A stretch of 64,000 bases of DNA, taken from contig JAWPHD010000084.1 of the NCBI GenBank assembly GCA_037043455.1, positions 62,001 to 126,000 of the forward strand. The letters run 5' to 3'. Each line of letters begins with the position of its first letter. Within the stretch, counting starts at the first letter, position 1. The position numbers and the translations under genes are program-made. Below the pieces are notes generated by a model that had not been told where the DNA came from, did no database searches, and was given only the letters and a program-made list of their open reading frames with translations. This document shows, in pieces, positions 29,951 to 43,065 of the stretch. Source of the stretch: Cyrtodaria siliqua (taxonomy: Eukaryota; Mollusca; Bivalvia; Adapedonta; Hiatellidae).

Positions 29951-31177
29951 ATATGAGGCGCCGTATTGCTTTTTAATACAATTCAGTGATATCACCTTTT
30001 TGAATGAGTGATATCACTGATTCGAATAGGTGATATCACTGATTCAAATTTAAATGAGTGATATCACCTATTCGAATCAGTGATATCACCTATTCGAATC
30101 AGTGATATCACTGATTCGAATAGGTGATATCACCGATTCAAAACGAAAGGGTGATATCACCTATTGAATGGGTGATATCACCTATTTGAATAAGTGATAT
30201 CACTAATTCGAATAGGTGATATCACTCTTTCAAAACGAATGGGTGATATCACCTATTCGAATCAGTGATATCACTCATTCAAATAGGTGATATCACTCAT
30301 TCAATAGGTGATATCACCCTTTCGTTTTGAATCAGTGATATCACCTATTCGAAGCAGTGATATCACCTATTCGTTTTTACAACAAGAAAAATACAGACTT
30401 CCCCCAAGAGTATTATCACGGAGAACGTTATACGTCACTGGTATTATATGGTGTTGCTAACGGTTAGTTGTAATAATTAAATAATAACTGTCCACTGTGT
30501 TTCTCAGTGTAATTGGTGAAGGATGTCTTTATTTACAACTTGAATTACTGTATCAAATAATAGAAAAGGCATAGAAAATGAATTATATTTTGCGGGGTGG
30601 GGGTGGTGGTGGGGTGGGTAGTGGGGGTGGGGGCAGCAGTACCACATTTTCTGGATCGATCCCTGCAAGAGCTGATGCGACCATAACATGAAAGCCGGTC
30701 ATTATATGCCGATGACAAAACAACCTGCCAAATGTTGCAACAGACGACGATTTTGAAGGTCTGTCTATTTAGTTACGTGGACCCTGGATGGGATCAGTCA
30801 TTTATACAGAGTTTATTTCTGAATTGGTAATCGGTGATATCACTGATTCGAATAGGTGATATCACTCATTCAAAATGAATGGGTGATATCACCTATTGAA
30901 TGGGTGATATCACCTATTCGAATCAGTGATATCACCTATTCGAATTGGTGATATCACCCATTCGTTTTATATAAGTGATATCACTGATTCGAATGAGTGA
31001 TATCACTGATTCGAATAGATGATATCACCCATTCAATAGGTGATATCACGCATTCAGAATGAATCGGTGATATCACCTATTTGAATGCGTAATATCACCT
31101 ATTTGAATCAGTGATATCACCGATTCGAATAGGTGATATCACCAAATGGTATTAAAAAGTAATACGGCGCCCCATAT
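29951..31177. mobile_element. 1.23-kb TIR element filled with GTGATATCAC palindrome arrays
   Basis: The outer 33 bp are inverted repeats (29951-29983 and 31145-31177, 30/33 matching; ATATGrGGCGCCGTATTrCT...). Just inside each end lies an array of GTGATATCAC palindromes spaced 21-27 bp apart and separated by palindromic TTCGAA-containing spacers ('ACCTATTCGAATCAG'): 17 units on the left (29985-30370) and about 14 on the right (30833-31143). The middle 450 bp is unique and includes a G-rich tract (30593-30635). There is no transposase ORF. GGAT follows the right end and precedes the left end, a possible 4-bp target duplication. It sits inside the satellite S region. Confidence 0.8.
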
Positions 31178-31631
31178 GGATGGGCTAGTCAGGATAATAC
31201 TTACCATCCATGCCCCTGCTTTAAGTAATGTATTTTTTAGCCCAGAATGCACCCCTAGTTTAGAACAACAACAACAGCAACAACAATAAATGGAAGAAAG
31301 AAAGAAAAAAAGAAAGAAATAATGAATGAATGAATGGAAGAAAGAATGAATGAATGAATGAATGAATGAATGAATGAATGAATGAAAAGCAATTAAAATA
31401 AAACCCACATTCGTCACAGTCTCTTCGTTTAATAATATATTGGTATCCGAAATCTTGTATGCGTTATTTTGAAAGAATAATGTAACAACCTTCTCGATTA
31501 AATTGTGCACATACTTGTTTCAGTATATGTTGTTTGCGTTATTTTGAGAGAAAAAAACGCTGTCATAACCTAATCAAGTTATTTCAACAAAACTTGATCA
31601 TTGCCCATCGTAGTACAAATTGCATTCTTCA
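31178..31631. repeat. (GAAT)n microsatellite and satellite S edge
   Basis: 31312-31384 is GAAT/GAAA microsatellite. 31410-31610 carries diverged satellite S motifs ('GTATCCGAAATCTTGTATGC', 'GTTATTTTGAAAGAA', 'AAGTTATTTCAACAAAAC'). Confidence 0.7.
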
Positions 31632-31808
31632 CAGACTGTTGTTAATCCAGGGGAACTCTCAAGTGATTGACAGTAATCGAAAAGAAATTACTCTCTGATC
31701 TTGTAACTGACCTCATTACACCATGTGTCTGCTACTACAGTATAAATTCCTGATCCAGAATGTTTTATAGTTTTATGTGAATCAGTGCCGACGCAATGAA
31801 AGGTGAAC
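31632..31808. repeat. Dispersed repeat D, inverted copy
   Basis: This is the reverse complement of 20155-20320 (for example 'CTGATCCAGAATGTTTTATG' and 'TGCTACTACAGTATAAATTC'). The two copies are 11.3 kb apart in opposite orientation. Confidence 0.75.
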
Positions 31809-32072
31809 TAAGAATTAAGAAAGTGCAAATAATCTTGCATTAAAATATATGTTTATTGGTGAATATAACTGGTATCAACAATGTAATCTATTGAAGATTG
31901 TACTCTGTACATTGTGTTCTAAACAAGAATGGAAACAACATTCATTTACCAAAAAATCTTGTTTAATAATAATTATATCAATAATAATAATAATAATAAT
32001 AATGATAACGATAACGATAATAATAAGAAGAAGAAGGAGAATAACGATAACGATAACGATAAAAATGATAAT

Positions 32073-32105
<33 letters not shown>

Positions 32106-32124
32106 GATAGCGATAACGATAACG

Positions 32125-32174
<50 letters not shown>

Positions 32175-32302
32175 TATAATGAAGTTATTAACGTGGAAAC
32201 TCAGCTGAAAAAGGTCCAATCTTGCCTAAGGTACTCAACAGTAAAATAGTACGATAATAATGATAATAATAATAATAATAATAATAATAACGATAATAAT
32301 AA

Positions 32303-32333
<31 letters not shown>

Positions 32334-32410
32334 AATAATGAAGTTATTAACGTGGAAACTCAGCTGAAAAAGGTCAAATCTTGCGTAAGGTACTCAACAG
32401 TAAAATAAAG
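31809..32410. repeat. (AAT)n/(AACGAT)n microsatellite with duplicated 68-bp flank
   Basis: AAT trinucleotide runs mixed with GATAACGATAACGA lie at 31966-32178 and 32256-32338. Each is followed by the same 68-bp sequence (32181-32248 and 32340-32407, 'GAAGTTATTAACGTGGAAAC...'), so microsatellite plus flank was tandemly duplicated with a period of about 159 bp. Open frames here encode only Asn/Ile runs. Confidence 0.9.
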
Positions 32411-34540
32411 ACAATTACAAGTTTAAAACACATTTATAAGTAAAACAATTAAACAAGAGGATTATACCCTACCCCCCACACCCCACACCCCACGACCCAT
32501 ACACACGTCCAAATATAACGGACAGCAAGTAGAGCACAACAGACATACTCTTGGTAAGATATATTGCTTCCCGAAAATAACTGCCAGGCCGAATATGAAA
32601 ACCTATTGAATAATAGAGGACCGGAAATAACGTGTTTGCGATATTTTGAAAGAACAACGTAATAACCTGACCACGTTATTTCAAAAAAAAAAATATACTG
32701 ACCGTCGTGGTCAGATAAGAGGTAATGCAAATAAAATATATTGTGCATTCGTCATGTACGTCGCAGCTTCTTCGTTTAATCATATATTACAGTCCGAAAA
32801 TAATTGTTTTGCGTTATTTTGAAAACAGTTAATGCATATCCGCAAATAATGTTTTTTTTTGTGTTATTTTGAAAGAACAGTGTAATAACCATAAAACGTT
32901 ATATATGTTATATAAAATAAACATATTCACTGCCCATCGTTGTTAGAAAAGAGGAAATGCAATCAAAATAACTTGTGCAAGCGTTACAGCCGTTTCGCTT
33001 GAGAATATATTACTATCCGAAACTATTTTTTTTGCGTTATTTTAAAAGAACACTGTAATAAACTAAGCAAGTTATTTCAACAAAACTTAATCACTGTCTA
33101 TCGTGGTAAAAAGGTGAAATTCGTCACAACCTATCGTTCGTTTCAGATATAACTATACGAAAATAACTGTCCGGCCGAATATGAAAGCCTATTTAATAAT
33201 CGATTATCGGAAATTAACGTGTTTGTGCTATTTTGAAAAACACTATAATAACCTAAACACGTTATTTCAAAGATTTTAATATCAATCATATTCAAGACAC
33301 GTTTAATAATAGTTTAATATGCATATATAACCATGATAACGTGCTTGTGTTAATGTAATAATCTAAATACGTTATTTCATCCAAATTTAATAACTGACCG
33401 TCGTGGTCAGACATGAGGGAATGCAAATAAAATGCAATATTCATTCGTAATGTTCGTTACAGCCTCCTCATTTAATTATAGATTACTATCAGAAGATAAC
33501 TGTTTTACGTTTTTTTGAAAGAATATACTGTATATCCGAAAATATTATGTTTGTGTTATTTTGAAAAAACAGCGCAAAAACAAAAAATAAGTTACTAAAA
33601 CGAAACATATTCACTGCCCATCGTTAACAAAATAACTTGTGCATTCGTCACAGCCGTTTCATTTAAAACTATAGTACTACCCGAAAATACCTTTTTAGCG
33701 TTATTTTGAAAAAAAACACACGCTGTAGTGACGTAAACAAGTTATTTTAACAAAACTTAATCATTGCCTATCGTGGTAAAACAGTGTATTCGTCACAGCC
33801 TGTTGTTCGTTTAAGAACATATTGCTTCCCTAAAATAATTGCCTGGCCGAATTTGAAAACCTATTTAATAACAGACGACCTGAAATAACGTGTTTGCGAT
33901 ATTTTGAAAGAACATTGTAATAACTAACCTAACCAAGTTATTCGAACAAAACTTAATTACTGACCGTCGAGGTCAGACAAGAGGTAATGCAAATAAAACA
34001 TATTCTGCATTCATAATATTCGTCACAGTTTCTTCGATTTATAACATATTGTTCTCCGAAAATAACAGCTCTGCGTTGTTTTGAAAAAAAACAACAGTAT
34101 ATCCGACAATAACGTTTTAGTGTTATTTTGAAAGAATTGTGTAATAACCATAACATGTCATAAATGTTATATGAAATAAATACATTCACCGCTCATCGTG
34201 GTTAGAAAAGAGGAAATGACATCAAAGTAAATTGTGTATTCGTCACAGCCGTTTCATTTAAGAAAATTTTAATATCCGAAAATAACTTTTTTCGCGTTAT
34301 TTTAAAAATAAACACGCTGTAGTGACCTAATCAAGTTATTTCAACGAAATTTAATCACTGCCCATCGTGGTAAAACAGTACCTTTTTCACAGTCTGTTGT
34401 TCGTTAAAGAATATATTGCTTCCCGAAAATAATTGCCTGACCGAATATGAAAACCTATTTAATAATAGACGACCTGAAATAACGTGTTTGCGATATTTTG
34501 AAAGAACACTGTAATAACTAACCTAACCAAGTTATTCGAA
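32411..34540. repeat. Satellite S, diverged left portion
   Basis: The same motif set as the core array occurs about every 150-190 bp, with substitutions and indels. The motifs are 'CCGAAAATAA', 'TTGCGTTATTTTGAAAGAAC', 'GTTATTTCAACAAAAC', 'TCGTCACAGCC' and 'TTCGTTTAAGAATATATT'. 32461-32510 is a C-rich low-complexity tract. It contains additional blocks ('GACCGTCGTGGTCAGACAAG') absent from the core. Confidence 0.8.
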
Positions 34541-37500
34541 CAGATTACCGGAAAACAACTTGTTTGCGTTATTTTGAAAGAACACTGTAATAACCTAAAC
34601 ACGTTATTTCAAAGATTTTGATATGAATCATATTTAAGACCTGTTTACTAATAGTTTAATATGCGTAAATTACCATGGTTACATAGTTTCTATGTATATA
34701 TGTAAATCAACAAATGCCCGTCAAAGAATGTTTTACTATCCGAAAATAACTTTTTTGCGTAAATTTGAAAGAACGCTGTAATAAACTAAACAAATTATTT
34801 CAACGAAACTAAATCACTGACCATTGCGAATTCGTCACAGCCTGTTGTTCGTTTAAGAATATATTACTATGCGAAAAAAACTGCAGGGCCGACTATGAAA
34901 ACCTATTTAATAACAGATTACCGGAAAATAACTTGTTTGCGTTATTTTGAAAGAACACTGTAATAACATAAACACGTTATTTCAAAGACTTTGATATGAA
35001 TCATATTTAACACATGTTTAATAATAGTGTAATATGCGTAAATAACCATGGTTACCAAGTTTCTATGTATATATGTAAATCAACAAATGCCCGTCAAAGA
35101 ATGATTTACTATCCGAAAATAACTTGTTTGCGTTATTTTGAACGCAGTAATAAACTAAACAAGTTATTTCAACAAAACATCGTGGTAAAAAAAAAGTGAA
35201 TTCGTCACAGCTTGTTGTTCTTTTAAGAATATATTACTTTGCGAAAATAACTGCCGGTTAGACTATGAAAACCTCTTTAATAACAGATTACCGGAAAATA
35301 ACTTGTTTGCGTTATTTTGAAAGAACACTGTAATAACCTAAACACGTTATTTCAAAGACTTTGATATGAATCATATTTAACACATGTTTAATAATAGTGT
35401 AATATGCGTAAATAACCATGGTTACCAAGTTTCTATGTATATATGTAAATCAACAAATGCCCGTCAAAGAATGATTTACTATCCGAAAATAACTTGTTTG
35501 CGTTATTTTTAACGCAGTAATAAACTAAACAAGTTATTTCAACAAAATATCGTGGTAAAAAAAAAAGTGAAGTCGTCACAGCCTGTTGTTCTTTTGAGAA
35601 TATATTACTATGCGAAAATAACTGCCGGACCGACTATGAAAACCTCTTTAATAACAGATTACCGGAAAATAACTTGTTTGCGTTATTTTGAAAGAACACT
35701 GTTATAACATAAACACGTTATTTCAAAGATTTTGATATGAATCATATTTAACACATGTTTAATAATAGTATAATATGCGTAAATAACCATGGTTACCAAG
35801 TTTCTATGTATATATGTAAATCAACAAATGCCCATCAAAGAATGTTTTACTATCCGAAAATAACTTGTTTGCGTTATTTTTAACGCAGTAATAAACTAAA
35901 CAATTTATTTCAACAAAACATCGTGGTAAGAAAAGTGAATTCGTCATAGCCTGTTGTTCTTTTAAGAATATATTACTATGCGAAAATAACTGCCGGGCCG
36001 ACTATGAAAACCTATTTAAAAACAGATTTCCGGAAAATAACTTGTTTGCGTTATTTTGAAAGAACACTGTAATAACCTAAACACGTTATTTCAAAGATTT
36101 TGATATGAATCATACTTAACACATGTTTAATAATAGTATAATATGCGTAAATAACCATGGTTACCAAGTTTCTATGTATACATGTATATATGTAAATCAA
36201 CAAATGCCCGTCAAAGAATATTTTACTATCCGAAAATAACTTGTTTGCGTTATTTTGAACGCAGTAATAAACAAGTTATTTCAACAAAACATCGTGGTAA
36301 AAAAAAGTGAATCACAGCCTGTTGTTCTTTCATGTCTTTTAAGAATATATTACTATGCGAAAATAACTGCCGGGCAGACTATGAAAACCTATTTAATAAC
36401 AGATTACCGGAAAATAACTTGTTTGCGTTATTTTGAAAAAACACTGTAACACCATAAACACGTTATTTCAAAGATTTTGATATGAATCATATTTAACACA
36501 TGTTTAATAATAGTATAATATGCGTAAATAACCATGGTTGCCAAGTTTCTATGTATATATGTAAATCAACAAATGCCCGTCAAAGAATGTTTTACTATCC
36601 GAAAATAACTTGTTTGCGTTATTTTGAACGCAGTAATAAACTAAACAAGTTATTTCAACAAAACATCGTGGTAAAAAAAAGTGAATTCGTCACACCTTGT
36701 TGTTTTTTTTAAGCATGTTAAGAATATATTACTATGCGAAAATAACTGCCGGGCCGACTATGAAAACCTCTTTAATAACAGATTACCGGAAAATAACTTG
36801 TTTGCGTTATTTTGAAAGAACACTATAATAACCTAAACACGTTATTTCAAAGATTTTGATATGAATCATATTTAACACATGTTTAATAATAGTATAATAT
36901 GCGTAAATAACCATGGTTACCAAGTTTCTATGTATACATGTATATATGTAAATCAACAAATGCCCGTCAAAGAATGTTTTACTATCCGAAAATAACTTGT
37001 TTGCGTTATTTTGAACGCAGTAATAAACTAAACAAGTTATTTCAACAAAACATCGTGGTAAAAAAAAAGTGAATTCGTCACAGCTTGTTGTTCTTTTAAC
37101 ATGTTTAAGCATGTTAAGAATATATTACTATGCGAAAATAACTGCCGGGCAGACTATGCAAACCTCTTTAATAACAGATTACCGGAAAATAACTTGTTTG
37201 CGTTATTTTGAAAGATCACTGTAATAACCTAAACACGTTATTTCAAAGATTTTGATATGAATCATATTTAACACATGTTTAATAATGGTATAAAATGCGT
37301 AAATAACCATGGTTACCAAGTTTCTATGTATACATGTATATATGTAAATCAGCAATTGCCCGTCAAAGAATGTTTTACTATCCGAAAATAACTTGTTTGC
37401 GTTATTTTGAACGCAGTAATAAACTAAAGTTATTTCAACAAAACATCGTGGTAAAAAAAAAGTGAATTCGTCACAGCTTGTTGTTCTTTTAAGAATATAT

Positions 37501-39950
37501 TACTATGCGAAAATAACTGCCGGGCAGACTATGAAAACCTCTTTAATAACAGATTACCGGAAAATAACTTGTTTGCGTTATTTTGAAAGAACACTATAAT
37601 AACCTAAACACGTTATTTCAAAGATTTTGATATGAATCATATTTAACACATGTTTAATAATAGTATAATATGCGTAAATAACCATGGTTACCAAGTTTCT
37701 ATGTATACATGTATATATGTAAATCAACAAATGCCCGTCAAAGAATGTTTTACTATCCGAAAATAACTTGTTTGCGTTATTTTGAACGCAGTAATAAACT
37801 AAACAAGTTATTTCAACAAAACATCGTGGTAAAAAAAAAGTGAATTCGTCACAGCTTGTTGTTCTTTTAACATGTTTAAGCATGTTAAGAATATATTACT
37901 ATGCGAAAATAACTGCCGGGCAGACTATGCAAACCTCTTTAATAACAGATTACCGGAAAATAACTTGTTTGCGTTATTTTGAAAGAACACTGTAATAACC
38001 TAAACACGTTATTTCAAAGATTTTGATATGAATCATATTTAACACATGTTTAATAATAGTATAAAATGCGTAAATAACCATGGTTACCAAGTTTCTATGT
38101 ATACATGTATATATGTAAATCAGCAATTGCCCGTCAAAGAATGTTTTACTATCCGAAAATAACTTGTTTGCGTTATTTTGAACGCAGTAATAAACTAAAC
38201 AAGTTATTTCATCAAAACATCGTGGTAAAAAAAAAGTGAATTCGTCACAGCTTGTTGTTCTTTTAAGAATATATTACTATGCGAAAATAACTGCCGAGCA
38301 GACTATGAAAACCTCTTTAATAACAGATTACCGGAAAATAACTTGTTTGCGTTATTTTGAAAGAACACTGTAATAACCTAAACACGTTATTTCAAAGATT
38401 TTGATATGAATCATATTTAACACATGTTTAATAATAGTACAATATGCATAAATATCCATGGTTACCAAGTTTCTATGTATACATGTATATATGTAAATCA
38501 ACAAATGCCCGTCAAAGAATATTTTACTCTCCGAAAATAACTTGTTTGCGTTATTTTGAACGCAGTAATAAACTAAACAAGTTATTTCAACAAACATCGT
38601 GGTAAAAAAAAAGTGAATTCGTCACAGCTTGTTGTTCTTTTAAGAATATATTACTATTCGAAAATAACTGCCGGGCAGACTATGAAAACCTCTTTAATAA
38701 CAGATTACCGGAAAATAACTTGTTTGCGTTATTTTGAAAGAACACTGTAATAACCTAAACACGTTATTTCAAAGATTTTGATATGAATCATATTTAACAC
38801 ATGTTTAATAAAAGTATAATATGCGTAAATAACCATGGTTACCAAGTTTCTATGTATACATGTATATATGTAAATCAGCAAATGCCAGTCAAAGAATGTT
38901 TTACTATCCGAAAATAACTTGTTTGCGTTATTTTGAACGCAGTAATAAACTAAACAAGTTATTTCAACAAAACATCGTGGTAAAAAAAAACTGAATTCGT
39001 CACAGCTTGTTGTTCTTTTAAGAATATATTACTATGCGAAAATAACTGCCGGGCAGACTATGAAAACCTCTTTAATAACAGATTACCGGAAAATAACTTG
39101 TTTGCGTTATTTTGAAAGAACACTGTAATAACCTAAACACGTTATTTCAAAGATTTTGATATGAATCATATTTAACACATGTTTAATAATAGTATAATAT
39201 GCGTAAATAACCATGGTTACCAAGTTTCTATGTATACATGTATATATGTAAATCAACAAATGCCCGTCAAAGAATGTTTTACTATCCGAAAATAACTTGT
39301 TTGCGTTATTTTGAACGCAGTAATAAACTAAACAAGTTATTTCAACAAAACATCGTGGTAAAAAAAAAGTGAATTCGTCACAGCTTGTTGTTCTTTTAAG
39401 AATATATTACTTTGCGAAAATAACTGCCGGGCAGACTATGAAAACCTCTTTAATAACAGATTACCGGAAAATAACTTGTTTGCGTTATTTTGAAAGAACA
39501 CTGTAATAACCTAAACACGTTATTTCAAAGACTTTGATATGAATCATATTTAACACATGTTTAATAATAGTGTAATATGCGTAAATAACCATGGTTACCA
39601 AGTTTCTATGTATACATGTATATATGTAAATCAGCAAATGCCCGTCAAAGAATGTTTTACTATCCGAAAATAACTTGTTTGCGTTATTTTGAACGCAGTA
39701 ATAAACTAAACAAGTTATTTCAACAAAACATCGTGGTAAAAAAAAGTGAATTCGTCACAGATTGTTGTTCTTTTAAGAATATATTACTATGCGAAAATAA
39801 CTGCCGGGCAGACTATGACAACCTCTTTAATAACAGATTACCGGAAAATAACTTGTTTGCGTTATTTTGAAAGAACACTGTAAACACCTAAACACGTTAT
39901 TTCAAAGATTTTGCTATGAATCATATTTAACACAAGTTTATAATAGTTTA
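34541..39950. repeat. Satellite S core array, about 14 monomers of 368-396 bp
   Basis: Successive GATTACCGG landmarks lie at 34916, 35286, 35657, 36025, 36402, 36781, 37177, 37552, 37948, 38326, 38703, 39081, 39459 and 39836. Each monomer has two halves, each built on CCGAAAATAACTTGTTTGCG...TTATTTTGAA...AAACAAGTTATTTCAA. A landmark AACCATGGTTACC and a TATACATGTATATATG block lie in between. The 37177 and 37948 units carry an extra 'AACATGTTTAAGCATGTT', making a 771-bp two-monomer higher-order unit. No protein is encoded; open frames on either strand repeat with the monomer. Confidence 0.95.
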
Positions 39951-40435
39951 TTATTATTATTATTAAGAACACTGTAATAACATAAACACGTTTTTTCAAC
40001 AAAATTTAATTACTGACCGTCGTGGTCAGACAACAGGTAATGCAAATAAAATATATTGCGCATTCGTCATGTTCGTCACAGCTTCTTCGTTTAATAATCT
40101 ATTACTGTCCAAACATAACCGCTTTGCATTATTTTGAAAGAATATACTGTATATCCGAAAATAACGTGTGTGTGTTATAAACGAATCATATTCACTGCCC
40201 GGTTAGAAAAGAGGAAATGAAAACTTATGCGTCCTTTCGCCGTTTCGTTTAAGAATATACTACTATTACCGATTACTATCATGACTATCGGAAAATAATT
40301 GTTTGCGTTATTTTGAAAGAACGCTGTAATAACCTAATAATAGATTACTGGAAAATAACGTGTTTGTGTTATTTCGAAAGAACACTGTAATATCCTAAGT
40401 GTAAGTATAATCATGGTAATATAAGTATAAACTGA
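39951..40435. repeat. Satellite S, diverged right edge
   Basis: After a short TTATTA run (39950-39965) the monomers become degenerate, with the same extra blocks ('GACCGTCGTGGTCAGACAAC') seen in the left diverged part. The last recognisable motif is near 40330-40390. Confidence 0.75.
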
Positions 40436-41816
40436 TAAACAGGATAAAACTTACTTAATAACACTCATCAACTGTTTCAAGCCTTATTCATGTTAGGTTT
40501 AGGAACAGTTTGCAAATCGGTATAGTGTCTTACACAGTAAAGTCAGAGACGATACACATGATAGATGTCGTCTCGAATAATCAGGATAATACCCACGATG
40601 TTATCATACTTATTTCTATTTGCGTTTCTTAAAAAAAAGTAAAATAGACAGATAGAGGACGTGTGTTTAATCTCATAATATTGTGATTTAAGATGCAAGT
40701 TATTTTAAAACTCATAATAAAACCACATTTTAGGTTTATACTAATTAACGTATATCATGTATATAAAATCAAAGAGTATTTGTGATGTCGTTTGCATTTA
40801 AGAATACTTTTGCCTTCTTGTTTGTCTGTTTGCGTGTTTGATTCAGTGTTTTGTGGTTGAATGTCCTCCTTGAATGCTACATTCCCTGTCCGATCTTTAT
40901 ATATTTCTTTACCAATACACTAATGTACACTACATATACTATATATAGCGACTGGCTCTCTCTATTTATTTAAACTGTCTACGACCAACATGTATAATAC
41001 GGCTATAAACTGTAGACAACATAAATCACCAGGGTGAGAAAAAAGAAACGTGGCTAATGTACAAACTGTGTATGTCGTTACCACGAGACAATTAAATTTC
41101 ATACCAACCCCCGTCACACATTTTAATTTGCATGCAAATTATTATTGAATTCAAATTAAGGGGAATAAGCGAGTAAGGAAATTTGATTAAGTCAAACGCT
41201 GTTAAAAGAGTTACACCCCTTTGAAAAAGTACAGCAAACCATAAGGAAACCAAAATAACCTATTCCCGTTATTTTCAAATTATGATCAAAGGGAGACAAC
41301 AGTTGTTTCTTTACGAAAATAACGCATTTAAGTTATTACGAAAATAACGTGTATACGTGACACCCCTGACTGTTCATAGAGGAGAAAAGGGTTTTATATT
41401 TTGCAATCTTTTTAAGAATGATCTGAGTGTCAGAGTGATTGCTGTGCATTTTGAAAAAGATAAAACTGTTACGAATTTTAGATTTAAAACTGATATAGAA
41501 AACAAGTTTTTAAAAAAAAGAAAGTGTAACTGCTGTTTGCTCATCTCAGTTTTCTCTTGCCTGGTAGTTGTTTATAAATATTAAGTTGCTTCTTGATTGT
41601 TATTGGATCCCAACACAAAGGTAATAATGTTTCATTACCAATATCAGTCAGTTCATAACTTTCACATTTGGTCATTAGTTACAAATTTCTGAGTTGTTGA
41701 AATGTTCATATCAGTAGATGAAAATAAAAGTGTTTATTCAGATTTAATCCTATTTCTCTATGAAAAATCAAAACATTTGACCATAATTTGACATGTATTC
41801 ATATTGGTGTGTTTTT
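40436..41816. other. Mostly unique sequence with isolated satellite S motifs
   Basis: Isolated 'AAAATAACGTGT'/'CGTTATTTTCAAA' motifs lie at 41252-41352. A 75-codon open stretch from 41357 shows no domain. Nothing else is recognised. Confidence 0.5.
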
Positions 41817-43065
41817 AGCTCTACTGATCAGAGATCAGCAGAGCTGATGCCGTGGTGCGGCGTCCGTCGTCCGTCCGTCTGTCCGTCCGTCCGTCCGTTA
41901 ACTTTTATTTGTAGCGACTACTCCTCTGAAACTACTGGATGGATATTCATAAAACTTTACAGAAATGTTACCCATGAAGTCTAGTTGATCCTAGCAAACA
42001 TTCATGTTGATGTGAAATCCAAGATGGCCGCCAAAGCTGAAAATAGATTTTTTAACGTCAAGTTTGTAGTGACTACTTCTTGAAAACTATAAGTGATATT
42101 GATATGGGACTTTTTCTAAAATGATCAGCATGCCATGATGTTGGTCCTTATCAAAAATCGTTTTGATTCGACGTTAAACGTGGCTGCCAGCGGCCATCTT
42201 TGTTTACATAGAGTTATATAGTAAAAACTTGTAGCGACTACTCCTCTGACACTACTTGGCGGATTTTCATGAAACTTTACAGGAATGTTACTCTTGATGT
42301 CTAATTGATCCTAGCAAAATTTCAGATCGGCCAGAAATTCAAGATGGCTGCCACAGTTAAAAATAGATTTTTAAAAAATAAGTTTGTAGCGACTACTTCT
42401 TGAAAACTATAAGTGATATTCATATGGGACTTTTTCTAAAATGATCAGCATGACATGATGGTTATCCGAGTCGAACATTATTTTGATTCGACATTAAACA
42501 TGGCTGCCAGTGGCCATCTTTGTTTACATAGAGTTATATAATGAAAACTTGTAGCGACTACTCCTCTGAAACTACTTGACGGATTTTCATGAAACTTCAC
42601 AGAAATGTTGCTCTTGATGTCTAATTGATCCTAGCAAAATTTCAGATCGGCCGGAAATTCAAGATGGCCACCATGGCTAAAAATAAATTTTCAAAATACA
42701 AGTTTGTAGCGACTACTTCTTGAAAACTATAAGTGATATTCATATGGGACTTTTTCTAAAATGATCAGCATGACATGATGGTTATCCGAGTCGAACATTA
42801 TTTTGATTCGACATTAAACATGGCTGTCAGCGGCCATCTTTGTTTACATAGAATTATATAATGAAAACTTGTAGCGACTACTCCTCTGAAACTACTGGAC
42901 GGATTTTCATGAACTTCACAGGAATGTTGCTCTTGATGTCTAATTGATCCTAGCAAAATATCAGGTCGGCCGGAAATTCAAGATGGCCGCCACGGCTAAA
43001 AATAAGTTTTCAAAAAACAAGTTTGTAGCGACTACTTCCTGAAATCAAAATCAATCAGTAGAGCT
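41817..43065. mobile_element. Element with 320-bp internal tandem repeats and short inverted ends
   Basis: The left end is AGCTCTACTGATCAGAG..., itself followed by its imperfect inverse (GATCAGCAGAGCT). The right end ATCAGTAGAGCT (43054-43065) is the inverse of the first 12 bp. Near the left end is a (GTCC)n run (41862-41898). The body is four units starting GTAGCGACTACTCCTCTGA at 41911, 42231, 42551 and 42871, exactly 320 bp apart, with 'CAAGATGGCCGCC' and 'GGCCATCTTTGTTTACATAG' in each; the last is truncated. I associate this repeat style with bivalve genomes. No ORF. Confidence 0.75.

Noticed and set aside
31849..32249. Asn-rich and Ile-rich open frames on both strands
   Set aside because: Translations of the (AAT)n microsatellite.
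36807..37883. Identical 101-codon minus-strand open frames at 36807-37112 and 37578-37883
   Set aside because: They are the same satellite monomer region repeated 771 bp apart, with no codon-like conservation beyond the repeat.
34541..39950. Regular repeats considered as a CRISPR array
   Set aside because: The monomer is about 375 bp with no unique spacers and lies in a eukaryotic satellite.
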